Assembly: GCA_045653035.1 (NCBI GenBank)
Contig: JAZOLO010000007.1
Location: 3,927 to 67,926 of the forward strand
Reading direction: 5' to 3'
Length of the DNA: 64,000 nt
Source of the DNA: RGIG6353 sp045653035
GTDB lineage: Bacteria; Bacillota; Clostridia; Oscillospirales; SIG627
Shown: piece by piece, positions 16,644-24,267 of the stretch
Layout of the letters: the number at the start of each line of letters is the position of its first letter
Position numbering within the stretch: the stretch's first letter is position 1
The notes under the pieces: model-generated
What the model saw: the letters and a program-made list of their open reading frames with translations, nothing else
What the model was told of the DNA's origin: nothing
Databases searched by the model: none
Program-made: the position numbers and the translations under genes

Positions 16644-17915
16644 TTATTTCACGTAATCGAACTCGAAGCCGTAGATAGAAACTGTATCGCCGTCACGAAC
16701 TCCCAACTCTTCAAGCTGTTCAAACACCTTTGCTTTTTTGAGTACCTTGTGGAAGTAGGCAAGAGATTCTCTGTCCTCGAAGTTTACGTTACCAACGAGT
16801 CTTTCAAGCCAAGCACTCTCTACTACCCATACACCGCCCTTTGAAAGAGTAGCGGTGACGCTTCTGTCGCCCGTGAGGTCGATTTCCTCCTCGATGAACT
16901 CAGCCTCGTATCTTTCCTGCTTTGGGAGAGTGGTGAGAAGACGTGCCGTTTCCTTCATAAGCTCGTCAACGCCTGAGCGTGTCGCCGCCGAAACGTAGAA
17001 GAGTTTCACACCGTGAGCGTCGGCATATTCCTCAAGTCGCTGTTTATTCTCGTCCTCAACGCCCACGTCGCACTTGTTTAATACGAGTATCTGGGGACGG
17101 GTCGCCATTTCGGGATTATAGCGTTCAAGCTCGGCATTTATCTTTTCAATATCATCAATGGGGTCGCGACCCTCGGTAGCCGCCGCATCTACAACGTGTA
17201 AAAGAAGCCTGCAACGGTCTACGTGACGAAGGAACTCGTGTCCCAGTCCCGCACCGTCTGACGCACCCTCGATGAGTCCGGGGATATCCGCCATAACGAA
17301 GCTTTCGGTATCCACCTTTACAACGCCAAGCATAGGGGAAAGGGTAGTAAAGTGATAGTTTGCAATTTTGGGACGTGCGGCGGAAACCATAGAGAGGAGA
17401 GTGGACTTTCCAACGTTGGGGAAGCCCACGAGTCCTACGTCGGCAAGCATCTTAAGCTCAAGCACGAGAGTACGCTCCTCGCCTGTAGTAGCGCTCTTTG
17501 CAAATCTCGGTATCTGACGGGTGGGAGTTGCGAAATGAGTGTTACCGAAACCGCCTCTGCCGCCCTTTGCCGCAATAAAGCGTCCGTCCTCACCCATGTC
17601 GTACATAAGCTTTCCGCTTTCAGCATCCTTTATAAGAGTGCCCTGAGGGACTTTTATGATAAGGTCCTCGGCGGTCTTACCGTGGAACTTCTCACCCTTA
17701 CCGTCCTCACCGTTCTGGGCCGTGAATTTTCTTCTGTATCTGAAGGGGAGAAGTGTGTTCTCACCCGAGTCCACCTCGAAAACTACATTGCCGCCGTGAC
17801 CTCCGTCACCACCGCTGGGACCGCCCTCAGCAACGTATTTCTCGCGGTGAAATGCAACGGCACCGTTACCGCCGTTACCCGCTTTAACGTATATTTCAAC
17901 TTTGTCTATAAACAT
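16644..17915 (-). CDS. obg: GTPase Obg (ribosome assembly)
   Basis: Essential GTPase acting in 50S assembly and growth control; 423 residues from the ATG at 17915, which has AAAGGAG upstream. Domains in order: glycine-rich Obg fold (1-158, with GGNGAVAFHREKYVAEGGP), G domain (GFPNVGKSTL as G1, DIPGLIEGAS as G3, NKCD as G4), and a C-terminal OCT domain ending EFDYVK. It follows rpmA after a hairpin; the usual Firmicutes order rplU-prp-rpmA-obg is preserved. Confidence 0.97.
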   Translation of the reverse strand: MFIDKVEIYVKAGNGGNGAVAFHREKYVAEGGPSGGDGGHGGNVVFEVDSGENTLLPFRYRRKFTAQNGEDGKGEKFHGKTAEDLIIKVPQGTLIKDAESGKLMYDMGEDGRFIAAKGGRGGFGNTHFATPTRQIPRFAKSATTGEERTLVLELKMLADVGLVGFPNVGKSTLLSMVSAARPKIANYHFTTLSPMLGVVKVDTESFVMADIPGLIEGASDGAGLGHEFLRHVDRCRLLLHVVDAAATEGRDPIDDIEKINAELERYNPEMATRPQILVLNKCDVGVEDENKQRLEEYADAHGVKLFYVSAATRSGVDELMKETARLLTTLPKQERYEAEFIEEEIDLTGDRSVTATLSKGGVWVVESAWLERLVGNVNFEDRESLAYFHKVLKKAKVFEQLEELGVRDGDTVSIYGFEFDYVK

Positions 17916-18036
17916 AATATACTCCTTTGGAGAATGAAAAATGCAGAATTTCGGAAAATTTGCCGAAGGCAAATTAACTATACTTATTCGCTATTACCTA
18001 TTACTTCTTACTTTTATTTATCACCGAGTGACAAAT

Positions 18037-18064
18037 AAAAGGAGTTGCTTTCGGCAACTCCTTT
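18037..18064. terminator. Hairpin between rpmA and obg
   Basis: AAAAGGAGTTGC/GCAACTCCTTTT with a short loop, 9 bases after the rpmA stop. It could end the rplU-prp-rpmA transcript or lower read-through into obg. The remaining ~120 bases up to obg hold a small inverted repeat (TTTGCC/GGCAAA) and no gene. Confidence 0.7.
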
Positions 18065-18072
18065 TTTGGTTC

Positions 18073-18345
18073 TTATCTTACGCTGACTTTCTTTCTTCCG
18101 CCTGCCATGGGCTCGAACTTAACGATACCGTCGGTAAGTGCGAAGAGAGTGTCATCAGAGCCTCTTCCAACATTTTCGCCGGGATGAATGTGAGTTCCTC
18201 TCTGGCGAACAAGGATATTACCTGCTACACATGCCTGACCGTCAGCCTTCTTTGCACCAAGTCTCTTGGACTCGGAATCACGTCCGTTCTTAGTAGAACC
18301 AACACCTTTTTTATGTGCAAAAAACTGTAAGCTTAATCTTAACAT
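18073..18345 (-). CDS. rpmA: 50S ribosomal protein L27 (precursor form)
   Basis: Ribosomal protein at the peptidyl-transferase centre; 90 residues. The N-terminus reads MLRLSLQFFAHKKG, the Firmicutes extension LQFF that the protease Prp must remove before the AHKKG end can reach the active site. The rest is typical L27 (GSTKNGRDSESKRLG, NILVRQRGTHIHPG). It follows prp by 4 bases. Confidence 0.98.
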   Translation of the reverse strand: MLRLSLQFFAHKKGVGSTKNGRDSESKRLGAKKADGQACVAGNILVRQRGTHIHPGENVGRGSDDTLFALTDGIVKFEPMAGGRKKVSVR

Positions 18346-18349
18346 GACC

Positions 18350-18700
18350 TCAATTTCCTTTCGTGATATTTTGTTGCTTTGTGGTAACTTTTAGATTCTC
18401 GGGATACTGCAACTGTAAGTCCTGAAGCTGTAACATAAAGCCTTTTATTACGCCGTCAACCGAATTCTCGGTTCCGACTACTGCATTTTCTACCATCGCC
18501 TCAATCTTCGCCTCGTCCCCGTCAACTATCGTTGCAAGGTCGCATTTAAAGACCTCGGTGAGAGTGTTGATTACAAGATTTGTCATTCCGCTTACTGCCG
18601 CACAAACAACGTCTGGACCGTCGGTCTCAAACATGGCATGACCCGTAAGGGAAAACCCCGTAAACCTTTCCTCGGCTTTATAAAAAACGGCTTTAATCAT
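18350..18700 (-). CDS. prp: L27-processing cysteine protease Prp
   Basis: Small protease of 116 residues that trims the L27 N-terminal extension in Firmicutes. The catalytic His is in LTGHAMF (residue 21) and the Cys in VVCAAVS (residue 33). It is placed between rplU and rpmA as in other Firmicutes. Its ATG overlaps the rplU stop by one base (TAATG), indicating translational coupling. Confidence 0.95.
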   Translation of the reverse strand: MIKAVFYKAEERFTGFSLTGHAMFETDGPDVVCAAVSGMTNLVINTLTEVFKCDLATIVDGDEAKIEAMVENAVVGTENSVDGVIKGFMLQLQDLQLQYPENLKVTTKQQNITKGN

Positions 18701-19011
18701 TACTTTGCAATCTTCTGAATCTGTACCTTAGTATAGGGCTGTCTGTGACCGATTTTCTTCTTGGAGTCCTTCTTGGGCTTGTACTTCAAGATGTGAATCT
18801 TCTTGCCCTTACCGTTCTTAAGAGCGGTAGCGGTAACTGTGCATCCTGCAACAGTAGGAGTACCGGCAACAAAATTGTCACCATCGGAGAGTGCAAGTAC
18901 GTTATCAAATGTAATTTCGGCACCTGCTTCAACATCAAGCTTTTCAACAAAGATGATGTCGCCTTCCTGAACCTTGTACTGCTTTCCGCCTGTTTTCATT
19001 ACTGCAAACAC
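18700..19011 (-). CDS. rplU: 50S ribosomal protein L21
   Basis: Ribosomal protein of 103 residues, exactly the family length when begun at the GTG at 19011 (FAVMKTGGKQYKVQEGD). GAGGTG lies 6 bases upstream. A GTG at 19020 overlaps the Shine-Dalgarno and is less likely. The C-terminus KKIGHRQPYTKVQI is conserved. First gene of the rplU-prp-rpmA operon. Confidence 0.96.
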   Translation of the reverse strand: MFAVMKTGGKQYKVQEGDIIFVEKLDVEAGAEITFDNVLALSDGDNFVAGTPTVAGCTVTATALKNGKGKKIHILKYKPKKDSKKKIGHRQPYTKVQIQKIAK

Positions 19012-19092
19012 GATAAGCACCTCGCTTTCTATTAACGTCTCGCTACGGTAGGTTGTCTTATGACATTAGATACCCACAATATGCGGCATAAT
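19012..19092 (-). promoter_or_regulatory. Possible L21 leader (autoregulatory 5' UTR)
   Basis: Leader of about 80 bases between the promoter and rplU. Its 3' part, on the minus strand, contains CCTACCGTAGCGAGACGTTA followed by the GCGAGGTG ribosome-binding site. This resembles my memory of the Firmicutes L21 leader, through which L21 is thought to repress its own operon. A covariance-model match was not run. Confidence 0.5.
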
Positions 19093-19121
19093 ATTCTAAC
19101 ACTACAATAATGGTTTGTCAA
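19093..19121 (-). promoter_or_regulatory. Sigma-A promoter of rplU-prp-rpmA
   Basis: Near-perfect: TTGACA (19116-19121), 17-base spacer, TAGAAT (19093-19098) on the minus strand. Confidence 0.85.
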
Positions 19122-19137
19122 GAGTTTTCTTAAAAAA

Positions 19138-20139
19138 TTACTTATTCATTCGATTTTTTGCAAAATTCCATGCCGAACGGCACATTTCCTCAAGTCCGAA
19201 CCTCGTTTCCCAGTGAAGCTCGTTTTTTGCCTTTTCGGGATTTGCAAAGCAGGTGGGTATATCTCCTGCACGTCTTTCTGTTATAACGTAGGGCACTTTA
19301 ACACTGTTTACCTTTTCAAAGGCGTGAACTATTTCAAGCACACTGTAGCCCTTGCCCGTGCCGAGATTATAGATGTGAACACCCTTGTCGGTAGCATTCT
19401 CTATTGCTGCAATATGACCCATAGCAAGGTCGGTTACGTGAATGTAGTCTCTGACACCCGTGCCGTCAGGGGTGGGGTAGTCGTTGCCGAAAACGCTGAG
19501 CTGGTAAAGCTCACCTGAGGCAACCTTTACAATGTAGGGCATAAGGTTATTGGGAATACCGTTGGGGTTTTCGCCGATAAGACCCGACTCATCCGCACCT
19601 ATGGGGTTGAAGTAGCGGAGAAGGGTTATATTCCACTCCTTGTCGCTTGTGGCAAGGTCGGTATATATTTTCTCTATCATAAGCTTTGTTGTGCCGTAAG
19701 GGTTTGTGGTGGAAAGAGGGAAGTCCTCCGAGATAGGCACTGTCTTCGGCTCACCGTAAACTGTTGCTGACGAGGAGAAAATAAGCGTTTTACAGCCGTG
19801 CTCTGCCATAACCTCTGCAAGTACTACCGAGCTTGTAATATTGTTTCTGTAGTAAAGCGTCGGCTTCTGCCATGACTCGCCAACTGCTTTGAGTCCTGCA
19901 AAGTGAATAACTACGTCAATTTTATTTTCGTCAAATATTCTCTCGGTGGGCTCTTTTTCAGTAAGGTCAACGAGATAGAAGCGAGGCTTTACACCCGTTA
20001 TTTCTTTTATGCTGTCAAGAACACTCTCAGAGGAGTTTGAAAGGTTATCCGCAATAACAACCTCATATCCTTTTTTTATAAGTTCGACTGCGGTATGTGA
20101 GCCGATATAGCCTGTACCGCCTGTTACAAGTACTGTCAT
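19138..20139 (-). CDS. galE: UDP-glucose 4-epimerase
   Basis: Interconverts UDP-glucose and UDP-galactose for galactose use and envelope sugar supply; 333 residues. Short-chain dehydrogenase fold with VTGGTGYIGSHT for NAD binding, the Ser of FSSSATVYG, and the Y-x-x-x-K pair in NPYGTTKLMIE. VRDYIHVTDLAMGH and GTGKGYSVLEI are typical GalE blocks. It stands alone, divergent from the zinc-ribbon gene at 20289. The rplU promoter begins only about 17 bases past its stop. Confidence 0.96.
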   Translation of the reverse strand: MTVLVTGGTGYIGSHTAVELIKKGYEVVIADNLSNSSESVLDSIKEITGVKPRFYLVDLTEKEPTERIFDENKIDVVIHFAGLKAVGESWQKPTLYYRNNITSSVVLAEVMAEHGCKTLIFSSSATVYGEPKTVPISEDFPLSTTNPYGTTKLMIEKIYTDLATSDKEWNITLLRYFNPIGADESGLIGENPNGIPNNLMPYIVKVASGELYQLSVFGNDYPTPDGTGVRDYIHVTDLAMGHIAAIENATDKGVHIYNLGTGKGYSVLEIVHAFEKVNSVKVPYVITERRAGDIPTCFANPEKAKNELHWETRFGLEEMCRSAWNFAKNRMNK

Positions 20140-20222
20140 AGTTTTAATCCTTTCACAAGATTTCTGTTATTATAATAACATATAACTTTTTCATTTTCAA
20201 TAGTAATACTTGCACATTTTTA

Positions 20223-20251
20223 TTGACAAATCGGTAACATTTGAATATAAT
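20223..20251 (+). promoter_or_regulatory. Sigma-A promoter of the zinc-ribbon trio
   Basis: TTGACA (20223-20228), 17-base spacer, TATAAT (20246-20251), a consensus promoter 37 bases before the start of the 122-residue zinc-ribbon gene. Confidence 0.88.
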
Positions 20252-20288
20252 ATAGTTAACTAAAATTTAACAAACAAAGGAGAATAAC

Positions 20289-20657
20289 ATGGCATTTTTT
20301 GACGATTTGGGCAAAAAGCTTTCCAAAGCAGGTCAGAGCGTTATGGATAAGGGCAAGGAATTTGCCGACATAACAAAAATAAACCTTGCTATTTCCGACG
20401 AAGAAAAGAAGCTTGATGAAGCTTATAAGAAGCTCGGTAGGCTTTTTGTTGAAAAGATAGGCGACAGGGCCGAGGGCGACTTTGCAGAGCTTGTTTCAGA
20501 AGTAAAGGGAGCTCTTTCAAGGATTGACGAATTGAGACAGCAGATTAAAGACATAAAGGGTATCGCGGTATGCACAAAGTGCGGTGCCGAAATTCAGGCT
20601 GATTCTGTTTTTTGTAACTCTTGCGGTGCAAAGCTTCAGGGCTCTGACGAACAGTAA
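20289..20657 (+). CDS. Small coiled-coil zinc-ribbon protein
   Basis: Protein of 122 residues: an amphipathic, Lys-rich helix (1-25), a helical region of about 60 residues likely forming a coiled coil (SDEEKKLDEAYKKLGRLF), and a C-terminal zinc ribbon (CTKCGAEI..CNSCGAKL, about 95-115). The plan is common in clostridial proteins of unknown function. Shine-Dalgarno AAAGGAG precedes ATG. First of three closely spaced genes, two of which carry zinc ribbons. Confidence 0.8.
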   Translation: MAFFDDLGKKLSKAGQSVMDKGKEFADITKINLAISDEEKKLDEAYKKLGRLFVEKIGDRAEGDFAELVSEVKGALSRIDELRQQIKDIKGIAVCTKCGAEIQADSVFCNSCGAKLQGSDEQ

Positions 20658-20678
20658 TAAATTAAAAGGAGATAAAAA

Positions 20679-21098
20679 ATGAAAACAAAACTTGGTATTT
20701 CAACAGGCGTTCTTGCCGCACTCGTTTATTTTGCGGCTCTTTTCGGAGGCTTCGGCATAGGACTTATCGTTCTTGCGGGCTACGTGCTTCTTTTTGAAGC
20801 AGACGAATGGCTTAAGCGTATGGCGGTTAAAGCAGTAGTGTTTACCGTAACTCTTACCGTTCTTTCTTACGTAATAGGTATTATCCCCGATGTAATTGAT
20901 GTTATCAACTCAATTATCGACATCTTCAACGGCAAGACTATTTACCTTGAATGGCTGAATGACATCATAAACTTCGTTCTTACCGTTATTTCATTCGTAA
21001 GAACAGTTGCATTCCTTCTTCTCGGTATCAAGGCGATTTCAAAGTCTACTGTTTACATCCCAGTTGTTGACGGCATGGTAAACAAATTTATAGGATAA
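20679..21098 (+). CDS. Small membrane protein, unknown function
   Basis: Protein of 139 residues with four likely membrane segments (about 8-38, 46-68, 74-90 and 105-130), rich in Val, Ile, Leu and Gly. Shine-Dalgarno AAAGGAG is 8 bases before ATG. It sits 21 bases after the zinc-ribbon gene and 15 before the next. No family recognised; perhaps a partner of the adjacent zinc-ribbon proteins. Confidence 0.75.
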   Translation: MKTKLGISTGVLAALVYFAALFGGFGIGLIVLAGYVLLFEADEWLKRMAVKAVVFTVTLTVLSYVIGIIPDVIDVINSIIDIFNGKTIYLEWLNDIINFVLTVISFVRTVAFLLLGIKAISKSTVYIPVVDGMVNKFIG

Positions 21099-21113
21099 TT
21101 CAGGAGAAAAAAT

Positions 21114-21779
21114 ATGTTTTGTACAAATTGCGGCAACAAGCTTGCAGACGATGCGGCTTTTTGCACTAACTGCGGACAGAAAATAGAAAAAGAAGAAAAG
21201 GTTGAGGAAGTAACTCCCGTTGAGGAAGCTCCTGTCGAGGAAAAAAAGGAGGAAGAGACACCTGCCAACGTTAACGTAAGCGTTAACGTTAACAACGGAG
21301 GAGCAGAAACGAACGTACCTCCCACACGTCCTGTAAACAGTGCTCACGCAACCTACAACGACGGCTACATAAAGACAGCTCCCGCACTTCAGCTTCCTAC
21401 AAAGAGAGGACTTCTCAAGTGCATTTTCCTCGGTCTTATTACCTTTGGTATTTACAATCTTGTAGTCATGGTAAAGATGTCTGAGGAAATCAACATCACA
21501 GCTAGCCGTTACGACGGACAGAGAACAATGCACTATTTCTTCGTAACACTCCTCGCACCTCTTACTCTCTGTATATATCCGATAGTGTGGATGCACAAGC
21601 TTTGCAACAGACTTGGCAAAGAGGTTACAAGAAGGGGTTATAATTACAACTTCAGTGCTTCTACTATGTGGCTTTGGGGCGTTCTCGGTTCACTTATCTT
21701 TATCGGGCCTATGATTTATGTTCATAAGCTTATGAAGACCATGAACCTCATCAATACAAGCTACAATTATTACGGATAA
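21114..21779 (+). CDS. Zinc-ribbon plus DUF4234-like membrane protein
   Basis: Protein of 221 residues. An N-terminal zinc ribbon (CTNCGNKL..CTNCGQK, 3-22) is followed by an acidic Glu/Val/Pro-rich linker (about 25-60) and a Val/Asn repeat (NVNVSVNVNN). The C-terminal half resembles DUF4234: GLLKCIFLGLITFGIYNLVVMVKMS, a second membrane pair and GVLGSLIFIGPMIYVHKLMKTMN. Function of the family is unknown. Last gene of the trio; a terminator follows. Confidence 0.8.
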   Translation: MFCTNCGNKLADDAAFCTNCGQKIEKEEKVEEVTPVEEAPVEEKKEEETPANVNVSVNVNNGGAETNVPPTRPVNSAHATYNDGYIKTAPALQLPTKRGLLKCIFLGLITFGIYNLVVMVKMSEEINITASRYDGQRTMHYFFVTLLAPLTLCIYPIVWMHKLCNRLGKEVTRRGYNYNFSASTMWLWGVLGSLIFIGPMIYVHKLMKTMNLINTSYNYYG

Positions 21780-21785
21780 AAAGTG

Positions 21786-21805
21786 GGGCGACGGCTCTGT
21801 CGCCC
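21786..21805 (+). terminator. Terminator of the zinc-ribbon trio
   Basis: GGGCGAC/GTCGCCC stem followed by TTTTTCTTTTT, 6 bases after the last stop. Confidence 0.85.
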
Positions 21806-21840
21806 TTTTTCTTTTTAAGGAAAAGAAAGGAAAAAAATAA

Positions 21841-23397
21841 ATGGATTCAAGTACAATACAGATACTTATCGCCATGATAATATACATGGCGGCAGTTATC
21901 ATAATAGGCTTTGCATTTGCTAAAAAGGCAAACGCAAGCTCTGAGAACTACTTCCTCGGCGGAAGAACTCTCGGTCCTTGGGTAACCGCTATGAGTGCGG
22001 AAGCCTCCGACATGAGCGGTTGGCTTCTTATGGGACTCCCAGGCGTTGCGTATTGGTGCGGTGTTGCCGATGCCGCATGGACTGCTATAGGACTTGCAAT
22101 CGGTACTTACTTCAACTGGCTTATCGTTTCAAAAAGACTTCGCCGTTACAGCGTTAAGGCAAATAATTCTATAACACTTCCCGACTTCTTCTCTAACCGT
22201 TTCAAGGAAAAGAAGAAAGTAATAATGACACTTGCAGCTCTCTTTATTCTCATATTCTTCACGGTTTATGCGGCAAGCTGTTTTGTTACATGCGGTAAGC
22301 TTTTCTCCACTCTTTTCGGTGCGTCCTATCAGAGCATGGTAGTGATAGGTGCGGTGTTTGTGCTTCTCTACACTATTCTTGGAGGATTTCTTGCAGAGAG
22401 CGTTTCCGACTTTATGCAGAGTATCGTTATGATAGTGGCTCTCGTTTCTGTTGTTACTATCGGTGTAGTTAACGCAGGCGGTTTTTCTGCCATTTTTGAA
22501 AATGCAGATAAAATCCCAGGCTTCCTTGACTTCTTCGGACTTGCAAATCCTGAGGTTGTTGACGGTGTTCAGGTAGTTGAAAACGACGCTCCTAAATTCG
22601 GTGACGCAGTACCCTATGGATTACTTACCATCTGTTCAATGATGGCTTGGGGACTTGGCTACTTCGGTATGCCTCAGGTACTTCTCCGCTTTATGGCGAT
22701 AAAAGAAGAAGGTCAGCTTAAGCGTTCAAGAAGAATTGCGATGATTTGGGTTATAATCTCTCTTGCAGTTGCCGTATTTATCGGTATTGTTGGACGTCAG
22801 CTTTACCCCATAGAGCATCTTACAAAATCGGGTGCTGAAAACATCTTCATCACTCTTTCCACAAAGCTTCTTCCTCCATTCATTGCAGGCTTTATTATGG
22901 CAGGTATTCTTGCGGCAACTATTTCTTCTTCCGACTCCTATCTTCTTATCGCGGCATCAGCCGTTGCAAAGAACATTTATCAGGGTGTTGCAAAGAAGAA
23001 TGCCGCTGACAAGGCGGTTATGACCGTTTCAAGAATTACACTCCTTGTTATCGCACTTATTGCAATGTTCCTTGCCTTTGACGAAAACAGCGTAATCTTC
23101 TCCATCGTTTCCTTTGCTTGGGCAGGCTTCGGTGCGACCTTCGGACCTCTCATGCTCTTCTCTCTCTTCTGGAAGAGAACGACACGCTGGGGTGCCGTTG
23201 CAGGTATGGTAGGCGGTGCAGGTATGGTATTCCTCTGGAAGCTTGTTATCAGTACCCTCGGCGGTGTATTCGCAATCTACGAGCTTCTTCCCGCATTCAT
23301 CTTCTCCTCAATTTGTATCGTAGTGGTCTCTCTTCTCACAAAGAAGCCCTCTCTTGAAATTGAAGAAGAGTTTGAGGCAGTAAAAGCAGGAAATTAA
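21841..23397 (+). CDS. putP: Sodium/proline symporter (SSS family)
   Basis: Sodium:solute symporter of 518 residues with about 13 membrane segments, closest in appearance to PutP. Characteristic blocks: NYFLGGRTLGPWVTAMSAEASDMSGWLL in TM2 (in part), FFSNRF, the sodium-site region GFIMAGILAATISSSDSYLL (TM8), and the TM10 FAWAGFGATFGPLML. Proline as substrate is inferred from the family. The start has GGAAAAAA upstream. A family H hairpin follows as terminator. Confidence 0.92.
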   Translation: MDSSTIQILIAMIIYMAAVIIIGFAFAKKANASSENYFLGGRTLGPWVTAMSAEASDMSGWLLMGLPGVAYWCGVADAAWTAIGLAIGTYFNWLIVSKRLRRYSVKANNSITLPDFFSNRFKEKKKVIMTLAALFILIFFTVYAASCFVTCGKLFSTLFGASYQSMVVIGAVFVLLYTILGGFLAESVSDFMQSIVMIVALVSVVTIGVVNAGGFSAIFENADKIPGFLDFFGLANPEVVDGVQVVENDAPKFGDAVPYGLLTICSMMAWGLGYFGMPQVLLRFMAIKEEGQLKRSRRIAMIWVIISLAVAVFIGIVGRQLYPIEHLTKSGAENIFITLSTKLLPPFIAGFIMAGILAATISSSDSYLLIAASAVAKNIYQGVAKKNAADKAVMTVSRITLLVIALIAMFLAFDENSVIFSIVSFAWAGFGATFGPLMLFSLFWKRTTRWGAVAGMVGGAGMVFLWKLVISTLGGVFAIYELLPAFIFSSICIVVVSLLTKKPSLEIEEEFEAVKAGN

Positions 23398-23398
23398 A

Positions 23399-23490
23399 AT
23401 TTCTTCGTCTTTTTTCGCAATATTTTGTTAACTACAAAAGCCCCATCGTCACCTTACGGTTAAGTAAGGTTTCCTCGGGGCTTTTTTGTT
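23399..23490. repeat. Family H element, copy 3; putP terminator
   Basis: Starts TTTCTTCGTCTTTTTTCGCA one base after the putP stop. Nested stems AAAAGCCCC/GGGGCTTTT (outer) and CCTTAC/GTAAGG (inner), ending in a T-run, so it can terminate putP transcription. Compared with copy 1, both stems change in compensating fashion. Confidence 0.65.
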
Positions 23491-23525
23491 TGGGAAAGCA
23501 GAACCAAAGAGATATTTGACTTTGA

Positions 23526-23704
23526 ATGAAATATCTCGCTATGCTCGATGTGAAATACTTTACTACGTAAATTGTGAAATAGAAAACTAAAGTTTTCTGT
23601 GAAATAAAATAAATCCTTTATCACACGCCGTAGGCGTATTTTATATTGCGAAGCAATATTTCACGCACGAAGTGCATTTCACAAATCCTGAAAGGATTTA
23701 TTTC
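23526..23704. repeat. Palindrome array 1 (GTGAAAT-linked mini-hairpins)
   Basis: A run of short inverted repeats with 2-4-base loops: TTTAC/GTAAA (near 23560), AGAAAACT/AGTTTTCT (23581-23598), ACGCC/GGCGT (near 23630), ATATTGC/GCAATAT (near 23645), GCAC/GTGC, and AAATCC/GGATTT (near 23685). The links carry GTGAAAT or its complement ATTTCAC. A flanking member near 23533 is degenerate. No coding frame. Confidence 0.75.
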
Positions 23705-23708
23705 ATTG

Positions 23709-23740
23709 AAAAAACGACAAGTCGAAACTTGTCGTTTTTT
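23709..23740. terminator. Strong hairpin ending palindrome array 1
   Basis: Fourteen-base perfect stem AAAAAACGACAAGT/ACTTGTCGTTTTTT with loop CGAA. In minus-strand reading it follows the tRNA 3'-end fragment directly, the place a tRNA terminator would occupy. Confidence 0.85.
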
Positions 23741-23741
23741 C

Positions 23742-23762
23742 TGGTGACCCGTACGGGAATCG
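23742..23762 (-). pseudogene. Duplicate 3' end of tRNA-Glu
   Basis: 21 bases identical to the last 21 bases, CCA included, of the intact tRNA-Glu gene (24067-24087), 325 bases away in the same orientation. The rest of the tRNA is absent. It could be the scar of a tRNA gene duplication or an attachment-site half; no integrase gene is nearby. Confidence 0.8.
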
Positions 23763-23788
23763 GCGGTTGACTTCGTCACCCTTATTTC

Positions 23789-24031
23789 GCAAAAGCATAG
23801 CTTTTGCATCCCTGCCTAAGAACAGTCCACTGGACTGTTTTCTTTACGGCAGTCTCCCTCTCGGGTTAAATCAAGGCGTAAGCCTTGCATATAATCAAAA
23901 CGAAGTTTTGTATATCATCAAGCCGACAGTATTTATACACCCTGCGGGTGATAAGATACAACAACGGCAGTGCCGTTGTTGATGATATACAGCACTATCG
24001 TGCTGATGATATACCAAGCCTGTCGGCTTGG
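23789..24031. repeat. Palindrome array 2 (GATGATATA-linked mini-hairpins)
   Basis: Eight short inverted repeats: GCAAAAGC/GCTTTTGC (23789-23807), AACAGTCCA/TGGACTGTT (23821-23839), CAAGGC/GCCTTG (23872-23887), CAAAAC/GTTTTG (23896-23910), CACCC/GGGTG (23938-23950), CAACAACGGC/GCCGTTGTTG (23959-23981), CAGCAC/GTGCTG (23990-24005) and CCAAGCC/GGCTTGG (24014-24031). The right half has links of the form GATGATATAC or its complement. Loops are 1-4 bases. No coding frame. Confidence 0.8.
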
Positions 24032-24033
24032 AT

Positions 24034-24066
24034 AAAAAAAGAACGAAGTAAAACTTCGTTCTTTTT
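24034..24066. terminator. Terminator of tRNA-Glu
   Basis: AAAAAAGAACGAAGT/ACTTCGTTCTTTTTT stem directly after the tRNA 3' end in minus-strand reading, separating it from palindrome array 2. Confidence 0.85.
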
Positions 24067-24141
24067 TGGTGACCCGTACGGGAATCGAACCCATGATTCC
24101 ACCTTGAGAGGGTGGCGTCTTAGCCGCTTGACCAACAGGCC
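24067..24141 (-). tRNA. tRNA-Glu (anticodon CUC)
   Basis: 75 bases with encoded CCA. The reverse strand starts GGCCTGTTGGTCAAGCGGC; the D arm, a 5-bp anticodon stem CCACC/GGTGG around loop CTCTCAA, and the T arm GGGTTCGAATCCC are all standard. Discriminator A73 and the acceptor resemble Bacillus tRNA-Glu. The CUC anticodon reads GAG. Confidence 0.95.
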
Positions 24142-24156
24142 TTATTCACGTAAGCT

Positions 24157-24185
24157 ATTATACAGTATGTCTTAAAAAAAGTCAA
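24157..24185 (-). promoter_or_regulatory. Sigma-A promoter of tRNA-Glu
   Basis: TTGACT (24180-24185), 17-base spacer, TATAAT (24157-24162) on the minus strand, about 15 bases before the tRNA 5' end. Confidence 0.85.
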
Positions 24186-24200
24186 TAGCAAAATTAAAAA

Positions 24201-24229
24201 TTGACAAAAAAACGCCAGTGTGATAGAAT
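24201..24229 (+). promoter_or_regulatory. Sigma-A promoter of the 473-residue lipoprotein
   Basis: TTGACA (24201-24206), 17-base spacer, TAGAAT (24224-24229), 38 bases before the start; divergent from the tRNA promoter. Confidence 0.85.
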
Positions 24230-24267
24230 AATTTATACGTTTAATTATACATTCAGGAGGATATTTT

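Noticed and set aside
23526..24031. Possible CRISPR array
   Set aside because: The repeated units are short hairpins of changing sequence with constant short links. There is no 25-40-base direct repeat alternating with unique spacers, and no cas gene is in the window.
23742..24141. Prophage or integrative element at tRNA-Glu
   Set aside because: The 21-base tRNA duplicate would suit an attachment site, but only 325 bases lie between the copies and no integrase, recombinase or phage gene is present.
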